From Sphingorhabdus lutea (GTDB lineage Bacteria; Pseudomonadota; Alphaproteobacteria; Sphingomonadales; Sphingomonadaceae): 64,000 bases of DNA. A program made the position numbers and the translations under genes. The DNA lies in contig NZ_CP018154.1 of NCBI RefSeq assembly GCF_001889025.1, positions 1,664,501 through 1,728,500 of the forward strand, written 5' to 3'. Positions 31,121-38,500 of this stretch are shown here, one piece after another. The notes beneath the pieces were generated by a model, which saw nothing but the letters and a program-made list of their open reading frames with translations, was not told the DNA's origin and did not search any database. How positions within the stretch are numbered: the stretch's first letter is position 1; each line of letters opens with the position of its first letter.

Positions 31121-32605
31121 GTGGCTGTTATAATGGGTGATCAAAATTTATTTGGCGATTTGGTGAAAAGGCCAAAATTCCGTTCGGACATATTATATTT
31201 TGTGCAATTGGCGGGAAATTATGCCGCCAACATTTTTGTTGATATGCGAAATCGTGCATCATCCAAACAGAAAAAGGCATTTTATGATTGGTTATCCGGT
31301 GTAAAAAATGATGATATTGATGTAAGGTTGAAAGAGGCGTTAAATAATAGCAATCAATATTTTGATCCTTTTAAAAAGGGATATGCCCAAATTTTGGAGG
31401 AAATGCCCCTGCCCCTGCGCGATCGGATGGAACGCGCCATTCAACATGACCATGTCCTGCCCATTAGTTTGAAAAATTTTATCAAAAATTTGGATGATTT
31501 ACGTGAATATCGCCATTGGTTGGAACATTATGATGACCGTATTAAAAAGGGCAGTCCCAAAAAAATAAGCGACGAACGCGCCGTCCAAATTATCACATTG
31601 ATGATATTACCATTTTTATCCGCCCATATGAAGGGACGCATCATCCACCATGCGCGAAATATGGGCATGCGGCACAGGGAAATTGAACAATTTATCGCCC
31701 CCATTGATAAAATAATAAGGGATAATATCGCATCGCGCCGGGACGCCAGCAAATATATTAACGGGTTGAAAAAACGTAAATCCAACGAAGAAATAAAGGA
31801 ATTTATAACCGAAAAATATGGCAATGCCCCGTCGGACATGGCGGTGCACCGTTTCGCCAAACAGGAAAAGAAAAAACGCAATGATTTGGAAACCCGCAAA
31901 CAGGCATTGACCAATTTATATAATCGTTATTTTGATAAAGATCATTGGCCGCGATATAATCATGAAAATTTCCTTATTCGGTATCAATTTTTGGGCAAAA
32001 GCAGGATAAAGGAAGTTGAAGAATATATTATCGAGCAGAATCCAGACAAAAAACATATTGATTTTATATTGGATATTGAACCCATTTTCATGCTGTCCTT
32101 TGAAATATCGTTAATCATCCATATTTGGTTTAGCGATTTGGAGGTAAAGGGCGTGCCCATTCGCGATAGAAAAAAATTAAATAAGTTAAACGATAAGGCC
32201 GCCCGAATGGTTGATATTCGCAACCAAATTGCCCATGGCGGATGGATATGGCGAATTGAAAATAACGCCAAAAATGGCGAATTTTATAGCATAACCGAAA
32301 TAATGGAGGGGTTATTTGCCGTATTGGACCACCCCAATATAAATGATAAGGCGCAATATAAAAATGATTTAATCACCGCCTTACAAGGTGCATTTTTGCG
32401 GTGTAAAAAATCATATATTTATGAAAATATAAAGGATGGCGATCCCAACCAAAATCGGGCAAGATATGTGATAAATTATTGGTCAACCAAAAATCGTGAT
32501 AAATTTGCGGACAGGCATGGGGTTGACGCCAAATGGCGTGTGGAGCGGCGCATACCCCTTCGTAAAATGGCGGCAACATGGATGCGGGATTTGAAAAAAT
32601 TATGA
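31121..32605 (+). CDS. compact Cas13-like double-HEPN CRISPR effector (candidate type VI)
   Basis: The 494-residue, Lys/Arg-rich, soluble protein has two motifs of the HEPN ribonuclease consensus R-[NHD]-x3-H: RHWLEH (Arg131-His136) and RNQIAH (Arg367-His372), 236 residues apart. Between them lies a basic helical region (about 210-270), with a helix-turn-helix-like stretch near SNEEIKEFI...DMAVHRFAK. The C-terminal tail is basic. A CRISPR array starts 113 bp downstream in the same orientation. Double HEPN plus a hairpin-repeat array is the hallmark of Cas13, a crRNA-guided RNase. Classical Cas13s have about 775-1300 residues, so this is hypercompact, like the Cas13an group, or an Abi-type HEPN relative. 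GTG 31121 has AGGGG six bases upstream; ATG 31133 is the alternative start. Confidence 0.75.
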   Translation: MAVIMGDQNLFGDLVKRPKFRSDILYFVQLAGNYAANIFVDMRNRASSKQKKAFYDWLSGVKNDDIDVRLKEALNNSNQYFDPFKKGYAQILEEMPLPLRDRMERAIQHDHVLPISLKNFIKNLDDLREYRHWLEHYDDRIKKGSPKKISDERAVQIITLMILPFLSAHMKGRIIHHARNMGMRHREIEQFIAPIDKIIRDNIASRRDASKYINGLKKRKSNEEIKEFITEKYGNAPSDMAVHRFAKQEKKKRNDLETRKQALTNLYNRYFDKDHWPRYNHENFLIRYQFLGKSRIKEVEEYIIEQNPDKKHIDFILDIEPIFMLSFEISLIIHIWFSDLEVKGVPIRDRKKLNKLNDKAARMVDIRNQIAHGGWIWRIENNAKNGEFYSITEIMEGLFAVLDHPNINDKAQYKNDLITALQGAFLRCKKSYIYENIKDGDPNQNRARYVINYWSTKNRDKFADRHGVDAKWRVERRIPLRKMAATWMRDLKKL

Positions 32606-32718
32606 TTTTTACTGAAAAAAAATTGACTAAAAAACAAGAATATGTAACAAATAAATCTGGTCTTTTTAATTCCAAACGGTGTTTTTATAATATATTTCAT
32701 ATATTTATATAGACATCG
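32606..32718 (+). promoter_or_regulatory. AT-rich leader with candidate CRISPR array promoter
   Basis: The 113 bp between the effector stop and the first repeat are very AT-rich and contain no repeat remnant. TATAAT at 32686-32691 lies 27 bp before repeat 1, so a transcript would start roughly 20 bases ahead of the array, as expected for a leader promoter. The matching -35 region is poor. TTGACT at 32623-32628 is present but too far upstream. Promoter activity is inference. Confidence 0.4.
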
Positions 32719-32886
32719 GTTGTAGGCAGTCCCATTTTTAGGACTGTCTATGACTGAGGAAGGCGGCCTTAAAGACCTGATTGAGTTGTAGGCAGTCCCA
32801 TTTTTAGGACTGTCTATGACTGATTATTACACAACATCAAAGCCAGTTCCGTTGTAGGCAGTCCCATTTTTAGGACTGTCTATGAC
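32719..32886 (+). CRISPR. CRISPR array, 3 repeats of 36 bp and 2 spacers of 30 bp
   Basis: Three identical 36-bp repeats lie at 32719-32754, 32785-32820 and 32851-32886, separated by 30-bp spacers at 32755-32784 and 32821-32850. Each repeat is the arm GTTGTAGGCAGTCC, the loop CATTTTTA and the arm GGACTGTCTATGAC. Every position of the first 14 can pair with the last 14 (three G-U wobbles in RNA), so the whole repeat is one hairpin. The GTTGT...GTCC...TTTT...AGG pattern recalls Cas13b repeats. Strand is assigned from the effector gene's orientation. Both spacers begin TGA, but the base triplet after the last repeat is ATT. No cas1/cas2 is present. Confidence 0.95.
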
Positions 32887-32910
32887 ATTTCCCATCCTCC
32901 AATTAAAACG

Positions 32911-33120
32911 TCATCCCCATGAAAATGGGGATCCAGAAACGCTAGTGGTATTTCACTGGATTCCCGCCTTCGCGGGAATGACGAAGAGAGACGCCGGAAT
33001 TACAAGGATATTGCGCTGGATTCCCGCCTTCGCGGGAATGACAAAGAGAGGCGCGGCGATGACGCGGGAAAAGCGCGAAAATGACGTGGAGGAGTGCAGG
33101 AATGATGAAAGAGTGAAAGC
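32911..33120. repeat. REP-like palindromic repeat cluster
   Basis: Two near-identical units, CTGGATTCCCGCCTTCGCGG followed by GAATGAC, lie at 32956-32982 and 33016-33042, 60 bp apart. A diverged inverted unit (TCATCCCC...GGGGATCCAG) lies at 32911-32936, so 32911-32982 forms a large dyad. Degenerate GAATGA-type fragments trail to about 33120. This is the widespread GGATTCCCGCC/GGCGGGAAT family of extragenic palindromes. It starts 24 bp after the last CRISPR repeat. Confidence 0.85.
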
Positions 33121-33234
33121 GTGACGAGAAATTTAAATTTTTTGAAATTAACCACGCTTTGTAAACTAGTATTTCATAATTTATTGATATTGCCGTTTAT
33201 CAAAGAATAAATTGATTCATAATAGGGGTGAATT

Positions 33235-33945
33235 TTGACATTAACGGCACAGCTTTCTTCGCCCGCAAATGATTGGGTTCGTGATATTTTTGGTTCGGTC
33301 GCCCGTGATGGTTCGGGCATGGCAATTGACAAATTGACCCAATATTTAAACGATCCAGATGACAAGCATCGCCGTCATCGTTCATTATTGGTGGGGCAAT
33401 TACATGCAGATATATGCCATTTTTTGAATCTTTGCCATGGGCAACAACCAGGCGTAGTGGACTATGCCGAAAATAAAATTACCGGCGATGAGGCAAAAAT
33501 TTGGGCCGCAAAAGCAGCGATTGGCTTTGGCAAAGAACGCGATTTATTAAACCAATTAACCATTGCCGCCGGACCGCCCGCGCGGCAGGCCGGCCATGAT
33601 ATGGCATTACATTTAACGCAGGACCAACCCAAAAACCTTGCCATGTTGGCCAGTTCCGATCGCAAGGGATGCGCCCTTGGCTGTGCGATGGGATTTGTTG
33701 CTGATTGGCATATTATCCGCGATTTATTAAACAGTTTGTCGATGAAATTTGATTTACCCAAAAGCGAATTAACCTTGCCCAGCATCGCCGAAACGATGGA
33801 GATTTGTGTGATAGAGGGCAATGGCCCTGCCCTGCAACGCGCCATCCGATTTGGATTTGAACAAGTCTGCGCCCAACAAAAAGGATTTTGGGCCATTATC
33901 GACGCGCGACATCAACAAAGGTTGAACGAAGTATTATATGGGTAA
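33235..33945 (+). CDS. conserved hypothetical protein upstream of moxR
   Basis: The 236-residue cytoplasmic protein has a TTG start with AGGGGTGA four bases upstream. It is mainly helical, with no membrane segment and no catalytic motif that I recognise. A Cys/Gly patch (KGCALGCAMGF, about residues 143-153) is notable. It precedes a MoxR ATPase gene by about 95 bp, and I recall similar proteins (possibly the DUF6975 family, not verified) beside moxR in sphingomonads. It is therefore more likely part of that core locus than of the CRISPR system. Confidence 0.7.
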   Translation: MTLTAQLSSPANDWVRDIFGSVARDGSGMAIDKLTQYLNDPDDKHRRHRSLLVGQLHADICHFLNLCHGQQPGVVDYAENKITGDEAKIWAAKAAIGFGKERDLLNQLTIAAGPPARQAGHDMALHLTQDQPKNLAMLASSDRKGCALGCAMGFVADWHIIRDLLNSLSMKFDLPKSELTLPSIAETMEICVIEGNGPALQRAIRFGFEQVCAQQKGFWAIIDARHQQRLNEVLYG

Positions 33946-34041
33946 AGATATTTTGTCCCACCCTTTTTACCTTCCCCATATTGCAATATATTTTCATGCT
34001 GATATGAAACCTTAATCAAATGATTAAGAACAGGATTTTTC

Positions 34042-34884
34042 ATGCAATTTGAAGGTACACAAAATTATGTCGCCAGCGATGATTTAAAAGTCGCGGTTAA
34101 TGCGGTGGTGAAATTACGCCGTCCATTATTGATTAAGGGTGAACCTGGCACCGGCAAGACCGTGTTGGCGCATGAAATATCGAAGGCATTGGACGCGCCA
34201 TTGATTGAATGGAATATCAAATCCACGACAAAGGCGCATCAGGGATTATATGAATATGACGCGGTGGCGCGGCTTCGCGACAGCCAATTGGGTGATGAGC
34301 GCGTTCATGATATTAAAAATTATATTAAAAAGGGCAAATTATGGGATGCCTTTACCAGCCCCAAATTACCCGTTTTATTGATTGATGAGGTGGACAAGGC
34401 CGACATTGAATTTCCCAATGATTTATTGCAAGAATTGGACCGCATGGAATTTTATGTCTATGAAACACAGGAGCTTATCAAAGCGGCCGAACGCCCCATT
34501 GTCGTCATTACATCCAATAATGAAAAAGAATTGCCCGATGCGTTTTTACGCCGTTGTTTTTTCCATTATATTAAATTTCCCGATCGCGAAACAATGCAGG
34601 AAATTATCAATGTGCATTTCCCCGATATTCAAAAAATATTGGTTAGCCGCGCCATGGATATTTTTTACGAAGTCCGCGATGTTCCAGGGTTAAAGAAAAA
34701 ACCTAGCACGAGCGAGCTTCTCGACTGGTTAAAATTATTATTATATGAAGATATGCCGTTGGAGGTTTTGCAAAATAAAGACCCAACAAAGGCCATCCCA
34801 CCATTGCATGGCGCATTGTTAAAAAATGAACAGGATATCATGCTTTTTGAACGATTGGCCTTTATGGCCCGCCGTAATAGCTAA
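34042..34884 (+). CDS. MoxR/CoxD-type AAA+ ATPase
   Basis: The 280-residue protein has Walker A GEPGTGKT (33-40), Walker B LLIDEVDKAD (about 113-122), and sensor/arginine-finger regions (ITSNNEKELPDAFLRRCFFHYI). MoxR-type ATPases act as chaperones together with a von Willebrand A partner; the likely partner is the gene at 37308-38489. Here the pair is split by two intervening genes. Specific client unknown. Confidence 0.9.
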   Translation: MQFEGTQNYVASDDLKVAVNAVVKLRRPLLIKGEPGTGKTVLAHEISKALDAPLIEWNIKSTTKAHQGLYEYDAVARLRDSQLGDERVHDIKNYIKKGKLWDAFTSPKLPVLLIDEVDKADIEFPNDLLQELDRMEFYVYETQELIKAAERPIVVITSNNEKELPDAFLRRCFFHYIKFPDRETMQEIINVHFPDIQKILVSRAMDIFYEVRDVPGLKKKPSTSELLDWLKLLLYEDMPLEVLQNKDPTKAIPPLHGALLKNEQDIMLFERLAFMARRNS

Positions 34885-34910
34885 ATCATTGATAAGAAAA
34901 TGATGATGCC

Positions 34911-35759
34911 ATGATGATGCATAGCCGATTTTACCAAATTCGGCTGGTATTAGAGGAATATTCTCCGTCTGGAAAATGGCAAAGCTGGATTTTTGAATTT
35001 CTGCTTTTTGGTTTTAAACAGGCTTGGGCCTGCCTATTTGGCGGCTTATTGCTTGGTTTAATATTACTGACTTATTTTCTTTATCCTGAAAATATTCCAA
35101 TTGCCCGATATGATTTTTTGGTCGTCATGGCGGTGGCGATACAAATTTCTTTAATATTATTTCGCCTGGAAACAATCGCCGAGGCGCGCATAATATTGAT
35201 ATTTCACATTGTCGGCACAGTGATGGAAATTTTCAAAACGGCGCATGGGTCATGGGTTTATCCTGAAAATGGATATTTAAAAATAATGAATGTGCCCTTA
35301 TTCTCTGGATTTATGTATGCCGCCGTGGGCAGCTATATTGCCCGAATTTGGCGCATTTTTAACATGCGTTTTTCACATTATCCGTCCATGGCAATCACAT
35401 ATATAATTGCGATGTTAATTTATATAAATTTTTTTACACATCATTATTTTTATGATGTTCGGTATTTCTTATTCGCGGTCATTATATTTATTTACTTAAA
35501 ATGCTTTGTTTATTTTAAGGTTTTGCGCGAATATCGCAAAATGCCATTATTATTGGGTTTATTATTGGTGGCATTGTTCATTTGGTTTGCGGAAAATATT
35601 GCTACATTTGCCGGCGCATGGGCATATCCCAATCAAACAAAAATATGGCAAATGGTCTCCATTGATAAATTGGGGGCATGGTTTTTATTAATGTATATCT
35701 CGTTTATATTGGTTTCAATCATACAAAAACCATCACCTCCGCAAATTTATGCGGAATAA
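34911..35759 (+). CDS. DUF817 family integral membrane protein
   Basis: The 282-residue protein has about eight membrane helices. Family-like segments are FGFKQAWACLFGG (about residues 33-45), KTAHGSWVYPE, and the C-terminal AYPNQTKIWQMVSIDKLGAWFLLMYISFILV (by its ends AYPNQ and SFILV). DUF817 proteins have no established function. The 3' end overlaps the convergent chemoreceptor gene by 13 bp. Confidence 0.75.
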   Translation: MMMHSRFYQIRLVLEEYSPSGKWQSWIFEFLLFGFKQAWACLFGGLLLGLILLTYFLYPENIPIARYDFLVVMAVAIQISLILFRLETIAEARIILIFHIVGTVMEIFKTAHGSWVYPENGYLKIMNVPLFSGFMYAAVGSYIARIWRIFNMRFSHYPSMAITYIIAMLIYINFFTHHYFYDVRYFLFAVIIFIYLKCFVYFKVLREYRKMPLLLGLLLVALFIWFAENIATFAGAWAYPNQTKIWQMVSIDKLGAWFLLMYISFILVSIIQKPSPPQIYAE

Positions 35760-37147
35760 GCAATTTCAAAGTCACCCCATCTTTTTCCATCAAAATATAA
35801 TGGCACATAAACATTTCGTACGGTTTGATATTTTGTGCCATTGCCCTCATGCCGGTAAACGGCCATTGTATAGAGGTCTGTGCTTTGTTTTGCGCTGATA
35901 TCGCACCCTTCCAATATCTTGCGGCCATTGCGGCAATATTTTGTATCATGCGTTATATCCCCCGTCGGGGTGCGGGAATATTCTGAACAATGGGTTGGTA
36001 AATATCCATTTACATCGGTTAAAACAGCCGAAAAAATATTCGGCCCGCTTGCCTTAACTTCGTCCATAAATGGTCGCCAATAACGATCCGCAAACATGGT
36101 GAAATTATTGGTAAATCTTTCTGGATTGCTACCTGGCACGGGAATATAGTTGCGGTCGAATAAATCGCTAATTTGAATTTTATTTTCTGCAATCAATCTG
36201 TCGGTTAATTCTTTAATTTCCTTTGCCTTTTGACATGCCAATTCAACAAAGGGGGTGTCAATTTTTGATGCGCCGCTTTTTACGATAATATCGAACATAT
36301 TATTCGCCATTAACTCGGTTGCGTCGGTTCGGTCATGGGCGCTGACCAATAATTTATTATTTTCATCAACGCGGTTTGCAACAATTTGCAATCCAGATTT
36401 TGATTGCTCCATCAACAGGCGCAATTCATTGCTTTGGTTGACGATATTGTCATTTTGCTGATCAACTTTTGATACCATATTTGCGACATTATTTAATGTC
36501 GTGCTAATCGCATTTAACCGTTGGTCCATGCCATTGGTTTTTTTAATACCATTATTGATTTGCGAGATGATATAATCAGCTTCATTTGCAACATTAGCCA
36601 TATTTTGCGCAATTTCATTTGTTGCAGAACGTGTGTTTTGCGACAATGTTTTCACCTCCGCCGCGACAACAGCAAATGTTGCACCTGCATCTCCTGCCTT
36701 TTCGGCCTCAATTGATGCATTAAGGGCGAGCATATTGGTGGTTTTTGCAATTTGTTCGATTAAGGCGGCCACTTTACGAACATCGTTTATCGATGTGGAA
36801 AAAGAGGTGATGCGCTCTCCCATTTGGCGAATTAAAGTCACCAAATCTAAAAATTGATGGGCAGAATTTTCAATTTCATCCTTACTATTTTCTAGATGAG
36901 ATTTAGCATCGCTGGTTTGCTGCTTTGCCTTGGCACAGGCATTCAATACCTCAATCTGGCTTTCATCTAACTCCACGAAAACCTTTAATAATTCTGCCTG
37001 TTTTTCTTTGACCAAATCCGAAGATTCTATCACATCTAAAACAACGCCGCTTACCTCGCTACAACTCATGGTCACTTCACCGCATTGCTGGGCAAGTTTT
37101 TCAGACCAAATATCCTGTGCATTAGTCTCAATTTTTTGCTGTATCAT
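35747..37147 (-). CDS. soluble methyl-accepting chemotaxis-type protein with C-terminal sensory domain
   Basis: The 466-residue protein lacks membrane segments. Residues about 15-290 form the coiled-coil signalling domain, with the hairpin tip IAKTTNMLALNASIEAEKAG and FAVVAAEVKTLSQNT (canonical CheA/CheW-contact motif). The C-terminal domain (about 330-466) has the pattern VNGYLPTH...KRWGDFEIAY seen in many cytoplasmic or periplasmic chemoreceptors, possibly Cache-like, with several Cys and His residues (HCSEYS, YCRNG, GCDIS). It would signal to a chemotaxis kinase encoded elsewhere. It overlaps the DUF817 gene tail to tail. Confidence 0.85.
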   Translation of the reverse strand: MIQQKIETNAQDIWSEKLAQQCGEVTMSCSEVSGVVLDVIESSDLVKEKQAELLKVFVELDESQIEVLNACAKAKQQTSDAKSHLENSKDEIENSAHQFLDLVTLIRQMGERITSFSTSINDVRKVAALIEQIAKTTNMLALNASIEAEKAGDAGATFAVVAAEVKTLSQNTRSATNEIAQNMANVANEADYIISQINNGIKKTNGMDQRLNAISTTLNNVANMVSKVDQQNDNIVNQSNELRLLMEQSKSGLQIVANRVDENNKLLVSAHDRTDATELMANNMFDIIVKSGASKIDTPFVELACQKAKEIKELTDRLIAENKIQISDLFDRNYIPVPGSNPERFTNNFTMFADRYWRPFMDEVKASGPNIFSAVLTDVNGYLPTHCSEYSRTPTGDITHDTKYCRNGRKILEGCDISAKQSTDLYTMAVYRHEGNGTKYQTVRNVYVPLYFDGKRWGDFEIAYSA

Positions 37148-37307
37148 CTAGGCAAGTCTCATAGTTTAATTGATATCTAATTCACTATTATTCAACTATG
37201 GTTAGCAAATGGTTAAATTTTACAAATTGGGTCATAATATGAAGCCGTCATTAGTTTATCCTAGCAATATTCCATAATATTCTTAAACAGGAATTAGAGG
37301 TAAATTT

Positions 37308-38489
37308 ATGTTTTTTAATTTTATGGATGAGCTGCGTGCTGCGGGTGTTCCGGCCAGTTTGAAGGAGCATTTAATGCTTCTTGAGGCATTGGATGAAGAG
37401 GTCATAAACCGCAGTCCAGAGGAATTTTATTATTTATCTCGCGCCATTTTGGTTAAGGATGAGGCGCATTTAGACCGTTTTGACCAAATATTTGATAAAA
37501 TGTTCAAAGGCATATTTTCCAATATTGGTAGCGAAGAAAACCAAATTCCCGAAGATTGGTTAAAAGCAGTTGCCGAAAAATATCTCTCCGCCGAGGAAAT
37601 GGAGAAAATAAAATCAATGGGTTCATGGGAAGAATTAATGGACACTTTGAAAAAGCGGTTGGAGGAGCAAGAAAAACGCCATCAGGGAGGCAATAAATGG
37701 ATTGGTACGGGCGGGACCTCCCCCTTCGGCAATAGTGGATATCATCCCGAAGGCGTCCGAATTGGCGGCGAAAGCAAACATAAAAAAGCGGTAAAGGTAT
37801 GGCAAAAGCGCGAATTTCAAAATCTTGATAATGAACGTGAATTAGGAACAAGGAATATTAAAATTGCGCTACGGCGTCTGCGCCGCTTTGCAAGAGAGGG
37901 CGCGGCCGATGAATTGGACATTGATGGCACAATATCCGGCACTGCGAAACAAGGATGGTTAGATATTCAAATGCGCCCCGAACGGCGCAATGCAGTTAAA
38001 TTATTATTATTATTGGATGTGGGCGGTTCAATGGACCCTTTCATCAAATTATGCGAAGAATTGTTCAGCGCAGCGACCACAGAATTTAAGAATATGGAAT
38101 TTTTCTATTTCCACAATTGCCCCTATGAAGGGTTGTGGAAAGATAATAATCGACGTTTTACGGAACGGACCTCAACATGGGATTTAATGCATAAATTCCC
38201 GCATGATTATAAATTAATTTTTGTCGGCGACGCGGCGATGAGCCCCTATGAAATCAGCCATCCGGGCGGTTCGGTTGAACATTTTAACGAAGAATCGGGC
38301 GCAACTTGGATGCAAAGATTGACGGGCACTTATCCATCGGCAATTTGGTTAAATCCTGTGCCCAAAAATCAGTGGAATTATTCCCAATCAACCAAATTGA
38401 TGCGCCAATTGATGAATGACCGCATGTATCCATTGACTTTAGAAGGCCTTGATGAGGGGATGCGCACTTTAACCCGCAAGAAAAGCTAA
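37308..38489 (+). CDS. CoxE-like von Willebrand A domain protein
   Basis: The 393-residue protein has a helical N-terminal half (FMDELRAAGVPASLKEH, residues 4-20, typical of CoxE-like proteins) and a C-terminal VWA domain. The metal site is LLLDVGGSMDP (DxGxS, about residue 239), and FVGDAAMSPYE lies further along. It is the expected partner of the MoxR ATPase at 34042-34884, and converges on anmK 11 bp downstream. Confidence 0.85.
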   Translation: MFFNFMDELRAAGVPASLKEHLMLLEALDEEVINRSPEEFYYLSRAILVKDEAHLDRFDQIFDKMFKGIFSNIGSEENQIPEDWLKAVAEKYLSAEEMEKIKSMGSWEELMDTLKKRLEEQEKRHQGGNKWIGTGGTSPFGNSGYHPEGVRIGGESKHKKAVKVWQKREFQNLDNERELGTRNIKIALRRLRRFAREGAADELDIDGTISGTAKQGWLDIQMRPERRNAVKLLLLLDVGGSMDPFIKLCEELFSAATTEFKNMEFFYFHNCPYEGLWKDNNRRFTERTSTWDLMHKFPHDYKLIFVGDAAMSPYEISHPGGSVEHFNEESGATWMQRLTGTYPSAIWLNPVPKNQWNYSQSTKLMRQLMNDRMYPLTLEGLDEGMRTLTRKKS

Positions 38490-38500
38490 ACGTTATAATA

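Noticed and set aside
32719-32886. Array as type II-C or type V, which can also have 36-bp repeats and 30-bp spacers
   Set aside because: No Cas9 or Cas12 (no RuvC or HNH motifs) and no tracrRNA-like anti-repeat is seen nearby, whereas the adjacent gene has two HEPN motifs and the repeat folds as one hairpin. An orphan array of another type cannot be fully excluded.
32956-33042. The CTGGATTCCC units as additional CRISPR repeats
   Set aside because: Only two units with internal palindromes plus an inverted diverged copy; the pattern is that of extragenic palindromic elements, and the sequence is unrelated to the 36-bp repeat.
32882-33124. 80-codon open frame starting inside the last CRISPR repeat
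   Set aside because: It is made of REP-like palindromes (repeated WIPAFAGMT peptide), a well-known false gene produced by this repeat family.
33235-33945. The gene after the array as an accessory CRISPR protein
   Set aside because: No membrane segment, HEPN, WYL or nuclease motif is visible, and its link appears to be to the downstream MoxR ATPase.
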